From Mycosynbacter sp964593465 (GTDB taxonomy: Bacteria; Patescibacteriota; Saccharimonadia; Saccharimonadales; Saccharimonadaceae): a DNA stretch of 64,000 nucleotides. A model generated the notes under the pieces. That model was not told the DNA's origin. It made no database searches and worked only from the letters and a program-made list of their open reading frames with translations. The stretch covers positions 8,014 through 72,013 of the forward strand of contig CAZQJY010000006.1 in assembly GCA_964593465.1 (NCBI GenBank), given 5' to 3'. A program made the translations under genes and the position numbers. The stretch's first letter is position 1. The number at the start of each line of letters is the position of its first letter. Below, one piece after another: positions 16,784 to 25,707 of this stretch.

Positions 16784-17104
16784 CTATACAGGCTCACAAG
16801 TAGACAAATCTCTCTCGGTAGGAGCTGCATCACCAATCTTGACTACGAGACGCGCACCATCACGACAAATTATCTCATGCTGTTCAGACTGTAAGACCAC
16901 TTGCTCATTTATGGTGTTACTAGGAGCTGGGGGAGTTACGTCCTCCCCGTTGCCGTCACGGTCCATGTATACTCCTGCTACACCCGCTACCGCAAAGGCT
17001 CCAACCACACCCGCAAAACGTGGACCAAAATACCTCCAAGTGTCTTTGGCAAGGCTAGACTCATTGTCTTCGTCCATTACCTTCCTAACATCTGGATTTA
17101 CCAT
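16784..17104 (-). CDS. Hypothetical single-TM protein, 106 aa
   Basis: Family not recognised. A short cytoplasmic N-terminus is followed by a Gly/Ala/Val-rich hydrophobic segment (residues ~30-46) containing GVVGAFAVAGVAGVY. A polar probably external domain with two Cys, at CRDG and STCEP, may form a disulfide. The SD AAGGAG lies before the ATG. A promoter with TTGACA (17161-17156) and TATTTT at 17-nt spacing begins just past the pilB stop, so the gene is likely transcribed separately from pilB. Confidence 0.6.
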   Translation of the reverse strand: MVNPDVRKVMDEDNESSLAKDTWRYFGPRFAGVVGAFAVAGVAGVYMDRDGNGEDVTPPAPSNTINEQVVLQSEQHEIICRDGARLVVKIGDAAPTERDLSTCEPV

Positions 17105-17163
17105 TCTATCTCCTTATATTGGATATAACACTCAAAATAGCATAAATAGATTATAATGTCAAG

Positions 17164-18789
17164 CTATATAGACTTATTCACCTCTTCTAACGTCGTCTCG
17201 CCACGCAAAGCTGCTAACACGCCTGCCTGCAAAAGCGTAATCATACCGCTCTCGCGAGCTACTTTTTCAATAGCCTCGGTATGTACATCTATGACGTCGC
17301 CGCGCAAAAACTTCTGAATTTCTTCGTTCACTACCATCTGCTCCATCACGGGCACGCGGCCCTTAAACCCAAACGGTGCGTCTTCACTTGCGACAGGCCG
17401 CCACAGCTTGAAGGTATCGAGATTTGGTACGTTTGGTGTATCTTTGGGAATACCCTCGAGCGTCTCTTTAACCCACTTGCGCGTGGCTTCGTCTGGCTCG
17501 TATTCCTCTTTCGTCTCATCGACAAGGCGTCGCACAAGTCGCTGCGCGATAAGCAGGCGCACTGCCGAACTAAAGATAGGATTTTGCCCAATCATATCAA
17601 TCATACGACTAAACGCCGCGCTAGTAGAATTGGCGTGAAACGAACTCAGCACCAAGTGTCCTGTAATAGACGCCTGTATGGCCGTTTTAGCCGTCTCAAC
17701 GTCACGAATCTCACCTACCATCACAACATCTGGGTCGAGACGCAGCACAGAGCGCAAGCCATCGGCAAAGTGCTGTCCGCTTGTGGTATCGATAGGAATC
17801 TGCGTAATGCCTGGTAGCTGATTTTCCACCGGATCTTCTAGTGTAATTAGCTTGCGGTCGTCGGTATTGAGCGCATTGAGAATACTATAGAGCGTGGTCG
17901 ACTTACCACTACCCGTAGGACCAACCATCAGAAGCATGCCGCGCGGGTGACTCACAATCTCCTGGATTTCTTTCATCTCTTTTTCGGCAATATTCAGGAA
18001 TTCAAGGTTGAGCTGCGCAGTGTCAAAGTTAAAGAGACGCATTACCACATCCTGGCCATTGAGCGTTGGCACTGCCTCGATACGCAAATTGAGTAGATGA
18101 GTAGCACCGTCGCGATGTACTTCTTTGTTCATGTGCCCAGATTGTGGCGTAGTAGACGCAGTTGAGATATTTGCGCGCGAGCTGAGTGCCGCCATGAGCA
18201 CTCGGTAGCGATCTTTCTCTAGATGCGCCACAGAGTGCAGCGCACCATCGATACGCATACGGATACGGATAAAAGTACGCTGATTTTCGATATGAATATC
18301 GGACGCACCAAGCTTATCGGCCTGGTCGATAAGGTAATCAAACACCTTATCTGTACCGACGGAATTAAGTGTTTGAGACACTGATGCGAGTGTATCACTG
18401 TCACCTTCTTTGGCAATTTCGATATCATCATAAATTACCTCTTTGGGCGGATCGTAGCGATTCATGAGTACTTTGTAGCCGGATTGGCTAATCAACAGGA
18501 ATTGCACGCCGCGACCGTCCTCGATATACTCAGCCTCAAGTTTCTTGATGACAGACTGTGGAGTCAGACTCGTGACACCGAAACGTGTCTGCGTCGTTTC
18601 ATCGCCTTTTACAAGTGGCACCATCTTGTTGATGTGCATTTCCTTGATAGAAATCACATCCTTTGCAAGGGGTAAATCTTCTTCTATCTCACGCGTGTCG
18701 AGATACTGTAAGCCCAGTATCGCAGAACGCTTTTGCGTTGCCTGCTCATCATTATCCCGCCGGGCTTGTTGTACCTTTTGCTCGTCCAT
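17164..18789 (-). CDS. pilB: Type IV pilus assembly ATPase PilB/GspE
   Basis: 541 residues. It has an N-terminal MshEN-like region, then the secretion ATPase core: Walker A GPTGSGKST (~286), Asp box TLEDPVEN, Walker B VVMVGEIRD, and the His box GHLVLSSFHAN. It powers pilin polymerisation, which would suit surface attachment, twitching or DNA uptake. The tetracysteine zinc motif typical of PilB is missing: LVDETKEEYEPDEAT stands where it would be and has no Cys. A TATAAT 7 nt before ATG suggests a leaderless mRNA. No other pilus gene is in the window. Confidence 0.93.
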   Translation of the reverse strand: MDEQKVQQARRDNDEQATQKRSAILGLQYLDTREIEEDLPLAKDVISIKEMHINKMVPLVKGDETTQTRFGVTSLTPQSVIKKLEAEYIEDGRGVQFLLISQSGYKVLMNRYDPPKEVIYDDIEIAKEGDSDTLASVSQTLNSVGTDKVFDYLIDQADKLGASDIHIENQRTFIRIRMRIDGALHSVAHLEKDRYRVLMAALSSRANISTASTTPQSGHMNKEVHRDGATHLLNLRIEAVPTLNGQDVVMRLFNFDTAQLNLEFLNIAEKEMKEIQEIVSHPRGMLLMVGPTGSGKSTTLYSILNALNTDDRKLITLEDPVENQLPGITQIPIDTTSGQHFADGLRSVLRLDPDVVMVGEIRDVETAKTAIQASITGHLVLSSFHANSTSAAFSRMIDMIGQNPIFSSAVRLLIAQRLVRRLVDETKEEYEPDEATRKWVKETLEGIPKDTPNVPNLDTFKLWRPVASEDAPFGFKGRVPVMEQMVVNEEIQKFLRGDVIDVHTEAIEKVARESGMITLLQAGVLAALRGETTLEEVNKSI

Positions 18790-18888
18790 TGCCTCTATTA
18801 TAGCAAACCATGAGCATTTTAGACCTCACATTTAGAGACAACTCATTACTCATGTTTTTACACCTATAGTGGTATAATAGCCCAAGAT

Positions 18889-19374
18889 ATGCGAGATATC
18901 ATCCTACTGGCGCACAATATCCGCTCCACTCACAACGTAGGAGCTTTTTTGCGTACCTGCGACGGGTTTGGCGTCAACAAAGTCATCTTTAGCGGCTACA
19001 CACCCTATCCCTCACTTGAGCAGGACACACGCTTGCCGCACTTTGCCGACAAAATTACTCGCCAGATTCATAAAACAGCTCTCGGCGCAGAAACAACTGT
19101 ACCATTTGAGCGTCATGAATTACCACCAATTGCCGAACTTAAAGCCACTGGCTACCAGATCGTTGGACTAGAGCAAGACGAACGCTCTGTAGCACTACCA
19201 GGCTACCAAGTGCCAGATAAAGTTGCTTTACTACTCGGCAACGAGATTGATGGCATCTACCCTGAGTTTCGCAACCAATGTGACACACTCATAGAGATTC
19301 CTATGTACGGCACCAAAGAATCATTCAACGTCAGCGTGGCATGCGGTATTGCACTCTACCACCTCTCTATTTAG
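18889..19374 (+). CDS. SpoU/TrmH-family RNA 2'-O-methyltransferase
   Basis: 161 residues, a minimal SPOUT domain. Motif 1 is NIRSTHNVGAFLRTCDGFG (residues ~10-28), motif 2 is LLLGNEIDGI, and motif 3 is IPMYGTKESFNVSVA. It uses SAM to methylate a ribose in tRNA or rRNA; the exact target cannot be read from sequence. The length fits TrmL-like enzymes without an extra RNA-binding domain. TGGTATAAT, an extended -10, ends 10 nt before the start. It converges with dnaE, leaving a 3-nt gap. Confidence 0.9.
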   Translation: MRDIILLAHNIRSTHNVGAFLRTCDGFGVNKVIFSGYTPYPSLEQDTRLPHFADKITRQIHKTALGAETTVPFERHELPPIAELKATGYQIVGLEQDERSVALPGYQVPDKVALLLGNEIDGIYPEFRNQCDTLIEIPMYGTKESFNVSVACGIALYHLSI

Positions 19375-19377
19375 AGA

Positions 19378-22300
19378 CTACTTCAGCACTACCGAATCTT
19401 CACCGAGTTTCTTCACTAGTTCACTGACCAATGCACTATGCTCATCAACCTTAAAAGGCAGACGAATGGCCGACTTTTTTACCTCACCAAGCACAAGTAC
19501 GACCTCGGCAGTACCAGGGTGTGCTTTACACGTCTCTTTTAGGTAAAGTAGTGCATCATGATCGTCTGGATCTCTGATGTTGACGTAGAGTTTCTGCGCA
19601 GGCATGGTAGGAGTAGGTGCAAGTACAGGTGGCTTTTCTTTTTTTAGCTCATCCTTTGCGAGCTTTTTGGGTGCAATACCGCCATTTTTATAGGTTTCGC
19701 GACGCTCTTTTTTTACGGCGCTACTCATTTTTGGCCCATCTAGCTTCCGACCCGTTGTCTGATACTCTTGGATATCCTTGTCCGTCACGACGACAATCTC
19801 ATCGGCAATTAGTTTACTTTCACTGCCTAAATTACCGTCACGATCTCGGGCAGAGTTCTTGCCGCCAATACGCACTACGGCATCTTGCACCAGCTTGGCC
19901 CCCACTTGCTCATAGAGATTTGGAAAAACAATCACTTCACCTTCACCAAACTTGTCTTCAAGTCCAACAAATGCCATCTTGGTGCCACTTTTGGTTACGA
20001 TAGTACGCACGGTGCTGACAATACCGCCCACTGTCATGGTACGACTATCATACTCAGGGATAAGCTGCGTAAGGGGCTGTGTTTGCTCTTCTAAGTATGT
20101 CGCATATGCATCAAGTGGATGCGATGAGATATATAAGCCAAGCAGCTCGCGTTCCCACATTAACTGCTCCTTATCCGTATGCTTCGCGGGTGACGTTTGT
20201 AGTGTTACTGTTGGCTGCACGCTTGCACCCGCATCGCCCATAAGCCCAAACAAATCCGTCTGTCCGCTGGCTGCTTCTTTTTGCACTTTGCTTGCAAATG
20301 CCTGGATGGTCTCGAGATTGTAGAGTAAATCAGAGCGGTCACCAAACGCATCAAATCCACCCGCTTTGATAAGCGACTCCCATGCTTTGCGGTTAAACTT
20401 ACTCGTACTTACTCGTTTGGCAAAATCTTCGATACCGGCGAACTTCTCTTGGTCACGTGCACGCAAAACTTCCTCTACAGCACCGACACCCACACCTTTG
20501 ACTGCCGCCATACCAAAACGAATCTGTTTTTTACCTGGCACTACCGCAAACTCAACGAATGACTCGTTCACGTCGGGATTGAGCACCTCTATACCCATAT
20601 GCTTACACTCTGTAATCTCAATTGCAAGCCGCTCAGTATCGTCTTGGTCACTCGTCATGAGGGCTGCCATAAATGCGTCTGGGTAATGCGCCTTGAGGTA
20701 CGCTGTCCAATAAGCAATAAGTCCATAGCACGCCGCATGAGATTTGTTGAAACAGTAGTTTGCAAATTCTTCAAGCTGCTCCCAGAAAGTTTCAGCAATC
20801 TCTTTAGTAGCACCTCCATGTTTGACAGCACCATCCACAAAATCCATCTTCACTTTGCGCATCAAATCAATTTTTTTCTTACCGACAGCTTTACGTAATG
20901 TGTCGGCCTGACCACCAGTAAATCCGCACCACTCCTTAGAAATCTGCATAAACTGCTCCTGATAAACGAGAATGCCGTAAGTATTTTTGAGTGAGCTTTC
21001 CATACCTGAGTGCAGATAAGTGATCTCCTCTTGGCCATGCTTTCGTTTAATAAAGCTATCAATAAACTGCATTGGCCCAGGTCGATACAACGCCACCATC
21101 GCGATGATATCGTCAAATACCGTCGGCTTCAGCTCACGTAGATAACGTTTCATACCCGCAGACTCCAGCTGGAACACGCCGGTCGTATCGCCACGCTGAA
21201 ACAACGCGTAGGTTGCTTCGTCGTCAAGCGGAATCGTCGATAGGTCAATTTCAGTTTTGTAGACTTTGCGAATGATGCGCAGCGCGTTGTTGATAATCGT
21301 CAGGTTGGACAAGCCCAAAAAGTCCATCTTGAGCAGCCCCAGTTCCTCGACAGGCCCCATCGGAAACTGCGTCGCCACGACGCCTTTTTGCGCCATCTCA
21401 AGCGGCACATAATTCACCACTGCCTCTGGCGCAATCACCACACCCGCGGCGTGTACACCGTGTGAGCGCATCGTACCTTCGAGTCGCATAGCGTAGTCAA
21501 GTACTTCTTTGGACGTAGGGTTTATTTCGTATTCTTTTTTCAAATCGGCATCTTCGACCACGCTACGTTTGAGCGGGATGTGCCTCCCCTGCTCGGGCGG
21601 TGGAATCAACTTGGCGAGCCGGTCACTCTCAGCATAGGGCACTTGCAGCACACGCGCTACGTCGCGCACTGCGGCGCGGGCGGCCATGGTGCCAAATGTA
21701 CCAATGTTGGTCACGCGGTCATGGCCGTATTTTTCTGCACAATATTCTATCACCTCACCACGACGCGTATCCTGGATGTCAATGTCGATGTCGGGCATAG
21801 AAATACGGTCTGGATTGAGAAAACGCTCAAACAGCAAGTCATACTTCAGCGGGTCAAGGTCGGTAATATTCAGCGCATAGGCAATGATGGAGCCAGCCGC
21901 CGAACCACGCCCCGGACCAAAAATAATACCTTGGTCCTTACCCCAGTTGATAAAATCCTGGACGATAAGGAAGTAGCCGTTGTAGCCCATGCGATCGAGC
22001 ACGCCAAATTCCATATCGAGCCGCTCAATCTCCTCAGGTTTGAGAGTAGCGCGAATTTCGGTGTTTTTCATCGCTTTGGCTTCGTCGAGTGTCTTACCCT
22101 GATAGCGCATCGCCATACCACGATACACCAGCTGGTCGAGATATTCTTTTTCGCTTTCGCCGTTTGGTGTTGGGAACTTTGGAATCAAGATTTTATCTAG
22201 CTCGATGTCGACATGACACATGTCGGCAATGCGCTTAGTATTACGCACTGCTTCGGGATTAGTCGCTTCCCAGCGGCTAATGATGTCACGCGGGTCTGTC

Positions 22301-23103
22301 ACGTGCAGCTCAAAATCTTTGAGGCTCATACGTTTTTCATCACTCAAATATGAACCTGTACCAACGCACAACAATATCTCATGCGCATCAGAGTCGTCGT
22401 GTGTCAGGTAATGACCGTCACTTGTCACGACACATGGAATATCCAGCTCTTCGCTAAGCCGTTCCAAATGCTTATTAATGCCAACCTGCACATCCCACTT
22501 AGCAGGACAATCCGGATGACCGTGGTCTTGCAATTCTAAGAAATAGCGATCACCAAACACAGACTTATACCAAGTGGCGATACGCTTAGCTTCTTCGTAA
22601 TTATCGTGGCGTAAATTTTCGCCCAACTCACCACTCGCACAGGCTGAGAGAATGATAAGACCTTCGTTGTATTTCTCTAGTAATTCATGGTCAATACGCG
22701 GCTTATAGTACATACCCTCAAGGTTGGCAAGCGTCGAAAGCTGCATCAAATTTTTGTAGCCTTGATTGTTCATCGCCAAGATAATCAAGTGGTAGCGTGC
22801 CTTGTCTTTTTGCGGATCACGATCCGCCCTACCGCGAGCGGCCACGTAGGCCTCCATACCAAGAATTGGCTTCACGCCCTCAGCATTTGCAGCTTTATAA
22901 AACTCAATTGAACCGCTCATCGTACCATGATCAGTAATAGCAGTTGCTTCCATACCTAAGTCTTTGACAAGCTTCACGAGGTCTGGAATTTTCGTCAGAC
23001 CATCTAGCAAGCTATGATGCGTATGATTATGTAAATGCACGTAATCAGAGGGCTGTAACGCGCCCTTAATAGAGGTGTTTGTGCTCTCTGCTACCGCTCC
23101 CAT
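19378..23103 (-). CDS. dnaE: DNA polymerase III alpha subunit
   Basis: 1241 residues, the replicative polymerase of the DnaE1 type. The PHP domain is intact at its metal motifs (VHLHNHTHHS at ~22-31, TDHGTM at ~57). The palm holds FGPGRGSAAGS and the catalytic PDIDIDIQD (~436). The C-terminal region includes an OB-fold (MTVGGIVSTVRTI). Retained PHP metal ligands hint at a PHP proofreading activity, which matters if no separate epsilon exists; this is inference. A TATAAT 8 nt before ATG suggests leaderless translation. It is a single gene with its own promoter. Confidence 0.97.
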   Translation of the reverse strand: MGAVAESTNTSIKGALQPSDYVHLHNHTHHSLLDGLTKIPDLVKLVKDLGMEATAITDHGTMSGSIEFYKAANAEGVKPILGMEAYVAARGRADRDPQKDKARYHLIILAMNNQGYKNLMQLSTLANLEGMYYKPRIDHELLEKYNEGLIILSACASGELGENLRHDNYEEAKRIATWYKSVFGDRYFLELQDHGHPDCPAKWDVQVGINKHLERLSEELDIPCVVTSDGHYLTHDDSDAHEILLCVGTGSYLSDEKRMSLKDFELHVTDPRDIISRWEATNPEAVRNTKRIADMCHVDIELDKILIPKFPTPNGESEKEYLDQLVYRGMAMRYQGKTLDEAKAMKNTEIRATLKPEEIERLDMEFGVLDRMGYNGYFLIVQDFINWGKDQGIIFGPGRGSAAGSIIAYALNITDLDPLKYDLLFERFLNPDRISMPDIDIDIQDTRRGEVIEYCAEKYGHDRVTNIGTFGTMAARAAVRDVARVLQVPYAESDRLAKLIPPPEQGRHIPLKRSVVEDADLKKEYEINPTSKEVLDYAMRLEGTMRSHGVHAAGVVIAPEAVVNYVPLEMAQKGVVATQFPMGPVEELGLLKMDFLGLSNLTIINNALRIIRKVYKTEIDLSTIPLDDEATYALFQRGDTTGVFQLESAGMKRYLRELKPTVFDDIIAMVALYRPGPMQFIDSFIKRKHGQEEITYLHSGMESSLKNTYGILVYQEQFMQISKEWCGFTGGQADTLRKAVGKKKIDLMRKVKMDFVDGAVKHGGATKEIAETFWEQLEEFANYCFNKSHAACYGLIAYWTAYLKAHYPDAFMAALMTSDQDDTERLAIEITECKHMGIEVLNPDVNESFVEFAVVPGKKQIRFGMAAVKGVGVGAVEEVLRARDQEKFAGIEDFAKRVSTSKFNRKAWESLIKAGGFDAFGDRSDLLYNLETIQAFASKVQKEAASGQTDLFGLMGDAGASVQPTVTLQTSPAKHTDKEQLMWERELLGLYISSHPLDAYATYLEEQTQPLTQLIPEYDSRTMTVGGIVSTVRTIVTKSGTKMAFVGLEDKFGEGEVIVFPNLYEQVGAKLVQDAVVRIGGKNSARDRDGNLGSESKLIADEIVVVTDKDIQEYQTTGRKLDGPKMSSAVKKERRETYKNGGIAPKKLAKDELKKEKPPVLAPTPTMPAQKLYVNIRDPDDHDALLYLKETCKAHPGTAEVVLVLGEVKKSAIRLPFKVDEHSALVSELVKKLGEDSVVLK

Positions 23104-23314
23104 TTGTTTGTATTATAGCACGTAAACCTAGGTAGGCATGTTGTAATAATTCTCCAAAAAGCAAAGAACGCCGTGGAGCGTATCTCCACATCCATTATGT
23201 CACCTCGCCCACAATAGAAGATGAATACTTGTGACAAGCAAGCCTATGTAGACTCTAAGAGACAGGCATATCATCAGTTACTCTAAATTATCATATACTG
23301 TACAATTAAACTAC
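23104..23314. other. Intergenic region between dnaE and the 23315 gene
   Basis: About 210 bases between divergent genes. It holds the two -10 boxes (23112-23117 minus, 23301-23306 plus) and a perfect hairpin GTGGAG-CGTAT-CTCCAC near 23172. A weaker GCCT/AGGC pairing lies near 23245-23270. No ORF or known RNA is recognised; a small RNA is possible but not supported further. Confidence 0.35.
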
Positions 23315-23659
23315 ATGTTAGACTATTCTCTTATAGCTGGAATACTTTTATATTTCTTGATGGTTCAGTTACTAGCGAAAGGTATCATTAAGCCTGTTGC
23401 AGCTGGCGTACTGGTCACAGTCGGCTCATTTGGCTTCTCGTGGCTGTTGCGTGCAATGAATTATCATGCATACAAAATCCCCCTATCGCAGCTTCTAAAT
23501 TTACTCGATATTATTGCAGTCGTCTTAACGCTAATAATTACCATTGTCACCTTTAGTAAGATGATAGAAAACGAAAAGTCATACACGGCATGGCTATTCT
23601 ATGGAACTGCAGGCGCCGTCGGAGCATTCTACATCACACCATCTATACTAGGCTTATGA
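23315..23659 (+). CDS. Hypothetical four-TM membrane protein
   Basis: 114 residues, nearly all hydrophobic, with segments near residues 5-22, 28-46, 62-82 and 93-112. No family is recognised. A TACAAT box (23301-23306) ends 8 nt before the ATG, so it is likely leaderless. A bidirectional terminator follows at once. The gene is isolated between dnaE and the ytxH pair. Confidence 0.6.
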   Translation: MLDYSLIAGILLYFLMVQLLAKGIIKPVAAGVLVTVGSFGFSWLLRAMNYHAYKIPLSQLLNLLDIIAVVLTLIITIVTFSKMIENEKSYTAWLFYGTAGAVGAFYITPSILGL

Positions 23660-23663
23660 CACA

Positions 23664-23693
23664 AAAATAGCTCCGCAACAACAGAGCTATTTT
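23664..23693. terminator. Bidirectional terminator
   Basis: AAAATAGCTC (23664-23673) pairs with GAGCTATTTT (23684-23693). It lies between convergent genes and serves both strands. Confidence 0.9.
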
Positions 23694-23708
23694 ATCGCTA
23701 CACGTGAC

Positions 23709-23987
23709 CTAGTCCCACTTCTCGTCGTTTGCCTGTAGCTCGCGAATCTTTTTTTCAGCTGCTTCGCGGATCTCGCGCGCTCTTGCTTCCAGCTCACGGG
23801 CCTTTGTTTCTGCAGTGGCACGAACATCATCAGCCGTGTCGAGCGCTTGATTTTTGAGCTCGCCAGCCTTCCGCTTGATATCTTCACGAGTTTCTTTACC
23901 GCTTTTTGGTGCGGTAAGTACACCAGCTACAATACCTGATACCGCACCGATAACTGCACCGATTGCGAGTTTACTTCCTTTTGACAT
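23709..23987 (-). CDS. YtxH domain protein
   Basis: 92 residues. The N-terminal AIGAVIGAVSGIVAGVLTAP segment (~residues 7-26) followed by KSGKETREDIK is the YtxH pattern: one glycine-rich membrane segment and a long amphipathic helical Ala/Glu/Arg coil. It is probably a stress- or envelope-associated small membrane protein. The start at 23985-23987 has a strong GGAGGG SD; a longer frame from 24080 overlaps the upstream gene and was rejected. It is 10 nt downstream of the 24237 gene. Confidence 0.85.
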   Translation of the reverse strand: MSKGSKLAIGAVIGAVSGIVAGVLTAPKSGKETREDIKRKAGELKNQALDTADDVRATAETKARELEARAREIREAAEKKIRELQANDEKWD

Positions 23988-23997
23988 ATTTCCCTCC

Positions 23998-24237
23998 TTA
24001 CTTCTTCTTTTTGACGGCTTTGCGTAGTATATTAGCCACCGCAAGGGGTGTACTAAAGCGTGATACATTACTGGCCGCATCCTCCATCTTGTGTACTGTA
24101 CGTTCAGCGCTCTCAGTAATGTTTTTGATTTGCTGCGTAACGCGTATAAGCAGGATCATAAGCACCACCGCAAGCACAAGGAAGATAGCAAGTGTAACTG
24201 CCAGTATGATTACCAAAATTCCTGCTGCTCCGTCCAT
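23998..24237 (-). CDS. Small membrane protein (DUF948-like)
   Basis: 79 residues with one long N-terminal hydrophobic helix (residues ~6-32). An amphipathic segment, TQQIKNITESAERTVHKMED, and a Lys-rich end follow. The layout resembles DUF948 proteins that are often next to ytxH. It forms an operon with ytxH, spaced 10 nt. Confidence 0.7.
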   Translation of the reverse strand: MDGAAGILVIILAVTLAIFLVLAVVLMILLIRVTQQIKNITESAERTVHKMEDAASNVSRFSTPLAVANILRKAVKKKK

Positions 24238-24281
24238 ACTCTCCGCTCTTACTGTGACTAATTCTTATGTCTATTATACTA

Positions 24282-25157
24282 CTATTCCAGGCGGTCACGC
24301 AAATACGATTCAAGCTCGTCACCATATTCTGAGTCTTGCAGAGCCATGTCTACCACAGCTTTGATATATTTGAGCTGATTGCCCGTATCGTGCCATACAC
24401 CGTCGATGATACGTCCGTAGACTTCGTCTTGTTGTGCAAGTTCATTGATACTGTCCGCAAGTGTTATCTCGCCGTTTTTATCGACTTTTTCCTCAGCGAT
24501 GATTGGTAGGATATCTGGAGTCAATAAGTAGCCACCTACAGATGCGAGGTTGCTTGGCGCGTTCGCTTCACCCGGCTTTTCAATCAGCTCTGTGAGCTGA
24601 TACGCTCCGCCTGCAGCTTCATCTTTGATAGCTGCCATACCATATTTGTCTGCATCCTTCCTGTCAACTTCTATGAGTGAGATGACAGATTTGCCAGTTG
24701 ACTCATACGCCTCTAGCAGCTGCTTGGCACGCGGCACTTCACTACGGAAAAAGTCATCGGCAAAAAAGACGAAGAATGGCTCGTCCTCAGCTATTAAATG
24801 CTGTGCGTTGAGCACTGGGCGAGCATTACCTTTTGGCGTACCCTTTTGGCGTACATACACAAAGTTAGCAAGTTCAGCCACTTCTTTGATCTGATCTGCC
24901 TTGTCGTGTTTACCTTTTTCGCGTAGTTCAGCCTCTAGCTCATCACTACGATCGAAATGATCTTCAATAGCACGCTTAGTACTACCTGTTACAATGATAA
25001 CTTCTGTAACTCCTGCTGACACTGCCTCCTCAACAATTAGCTGAATAACTGGACGATCGATAATCGGTAGCATTTCCTTCGGCATCGCCTTTGTCTGTGG
25101 TAGGAATCTTGTTCCTAGTCCTGCTGCACAAATAATTGCTTTCGTTGGTTTCTTCAT
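24282..25157 (-). CDS. galU: UTP-glucose-1-phosphate uridylyltransferase
   Basis: 291 residues. The nucleotidyltransferase signature AAGLGTRFLPQTKAMPKEML (residues ~11-30) and DRPVIQLIVEEA are intact, and length is normal. It makes UDP-glucose for surface polysaccharides or glycolipids. The start overlaps the stop of the Nudix gene by 4 nt (ATGA), showing translational coupling. Confidence 0.96.
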   Translation of the reverse strand: MKKPTKAIICAAGLGTRFLPQTKAMPKEMLPIIDRPVIQLIVEEAVSAGVTEVIIVTGSTKRAIEDHFDRSDELEAELREKGKHDKADQIKEVAELANFVYVRQKGTPKGNARPVLNAQHLIAEDEPFFVFFADDFFRSEVPRAKQLLEAYESTGKSVISLIEVDRKDADKYGMAAIKDEAAGGAYQLTELIEKPGEANAPSNLASVGGYLLTPDILPIIAEEKVDKNGEITLADSINELAQQDEVYGRIIDGVWHDTGNQLKYIKAVVDMALQDSEYGDELESYLRDRLE

Positions 25158-25702
25158 GATTCTCCTTTTCGCTTCATTAATTCGTCGTAGGCATACAATA
25201 CCGCCAATCCGTCCGTCATCGCTCCATGTGTAGCATTATACAGCAGTTGGTCTATAGTGAGCAGCTTCACAGAAATAAATTCCGTACTTTCAAGCGCCTG
25301 CTCTGCAGATTCCACACAATCCGTTGCTAGGTAAAAATGTCTACGCAAATTGGAATAGCTCTCATCAGTCGTCGTGCCAAGCTCTATCCAACTGTCACTT
25401 GTGTAGCCCGTTTCTTCTTGCAGCTCACGCTGTATTGCGTGTAATGGCTCTTCGCCCAAGTCAACGATACCCCCAGGTAAATCCTGCATTATTTTTTCCG
25501 GTCCAGTGCGAAATTGTTCAGCCACTACTACCAAATTATCTTTTGTTAGTGCGACAACCGCAGTAGCCGCATCACCAATACTACCCATTGTATCAAATTG
25601 CGTTTGTGTACCATCTGGCAAAATAAAATGTTTACGCACGACCGTGCGCCAGCCAACTTTCGTGACTTCGTCATCAGCATATCGCTGCCATTCACTTGTC
25701 AT
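25154..25702 (-). CDS. Nudix hydrolase, ADP-ribose pyrophosphatase-like
   Basis: 182 residues. The Nudix box is complete at ~residues 75-97, GGIVDLGEE then RELQEETGY. A beta strand before it, VVVAEQFRTGPEKIMQDLPG, gives the ADP-ribose/NDP-sugar pyrophosphatase style. With galU downstream, hydrolysis of NDP-sugars or ADP-ribose is plausible, but the substrate is not fixed by the sequence. It lies 6 nt from gatB. Confidence 0.88.
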   Translation of the reverse strand: MTSEWQRYADDEVTKVGWRTVVRKHFILPDGTQTQFDTMGSIGDAATAVVALTKDNLVVVAEQFRTGPEKIMQDLPGGIVDLGEEPLHAIQRELQEETGYTSDSWIELGTTTDESYSNLRRHFYLATDCVESAEQALESTEFISVKLLTIDQLLYNATHGAMTDGLAVLYAYDELMKRKGES

Positions 25703-25707
25703 AATCC

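Noticed and set aside
21580..22200. 206-codon ORF on the plus strand
   Set aside because: Fully antisense to dnaE, whose motifs are intact; composition is shadow-like and there is no SD.
23104..23314. Second hammerhead candidate: CTGATGA on the minus strand near 23270
   Set aside because: No GAAA follows a stem II at the right distance, so the core is not formed.
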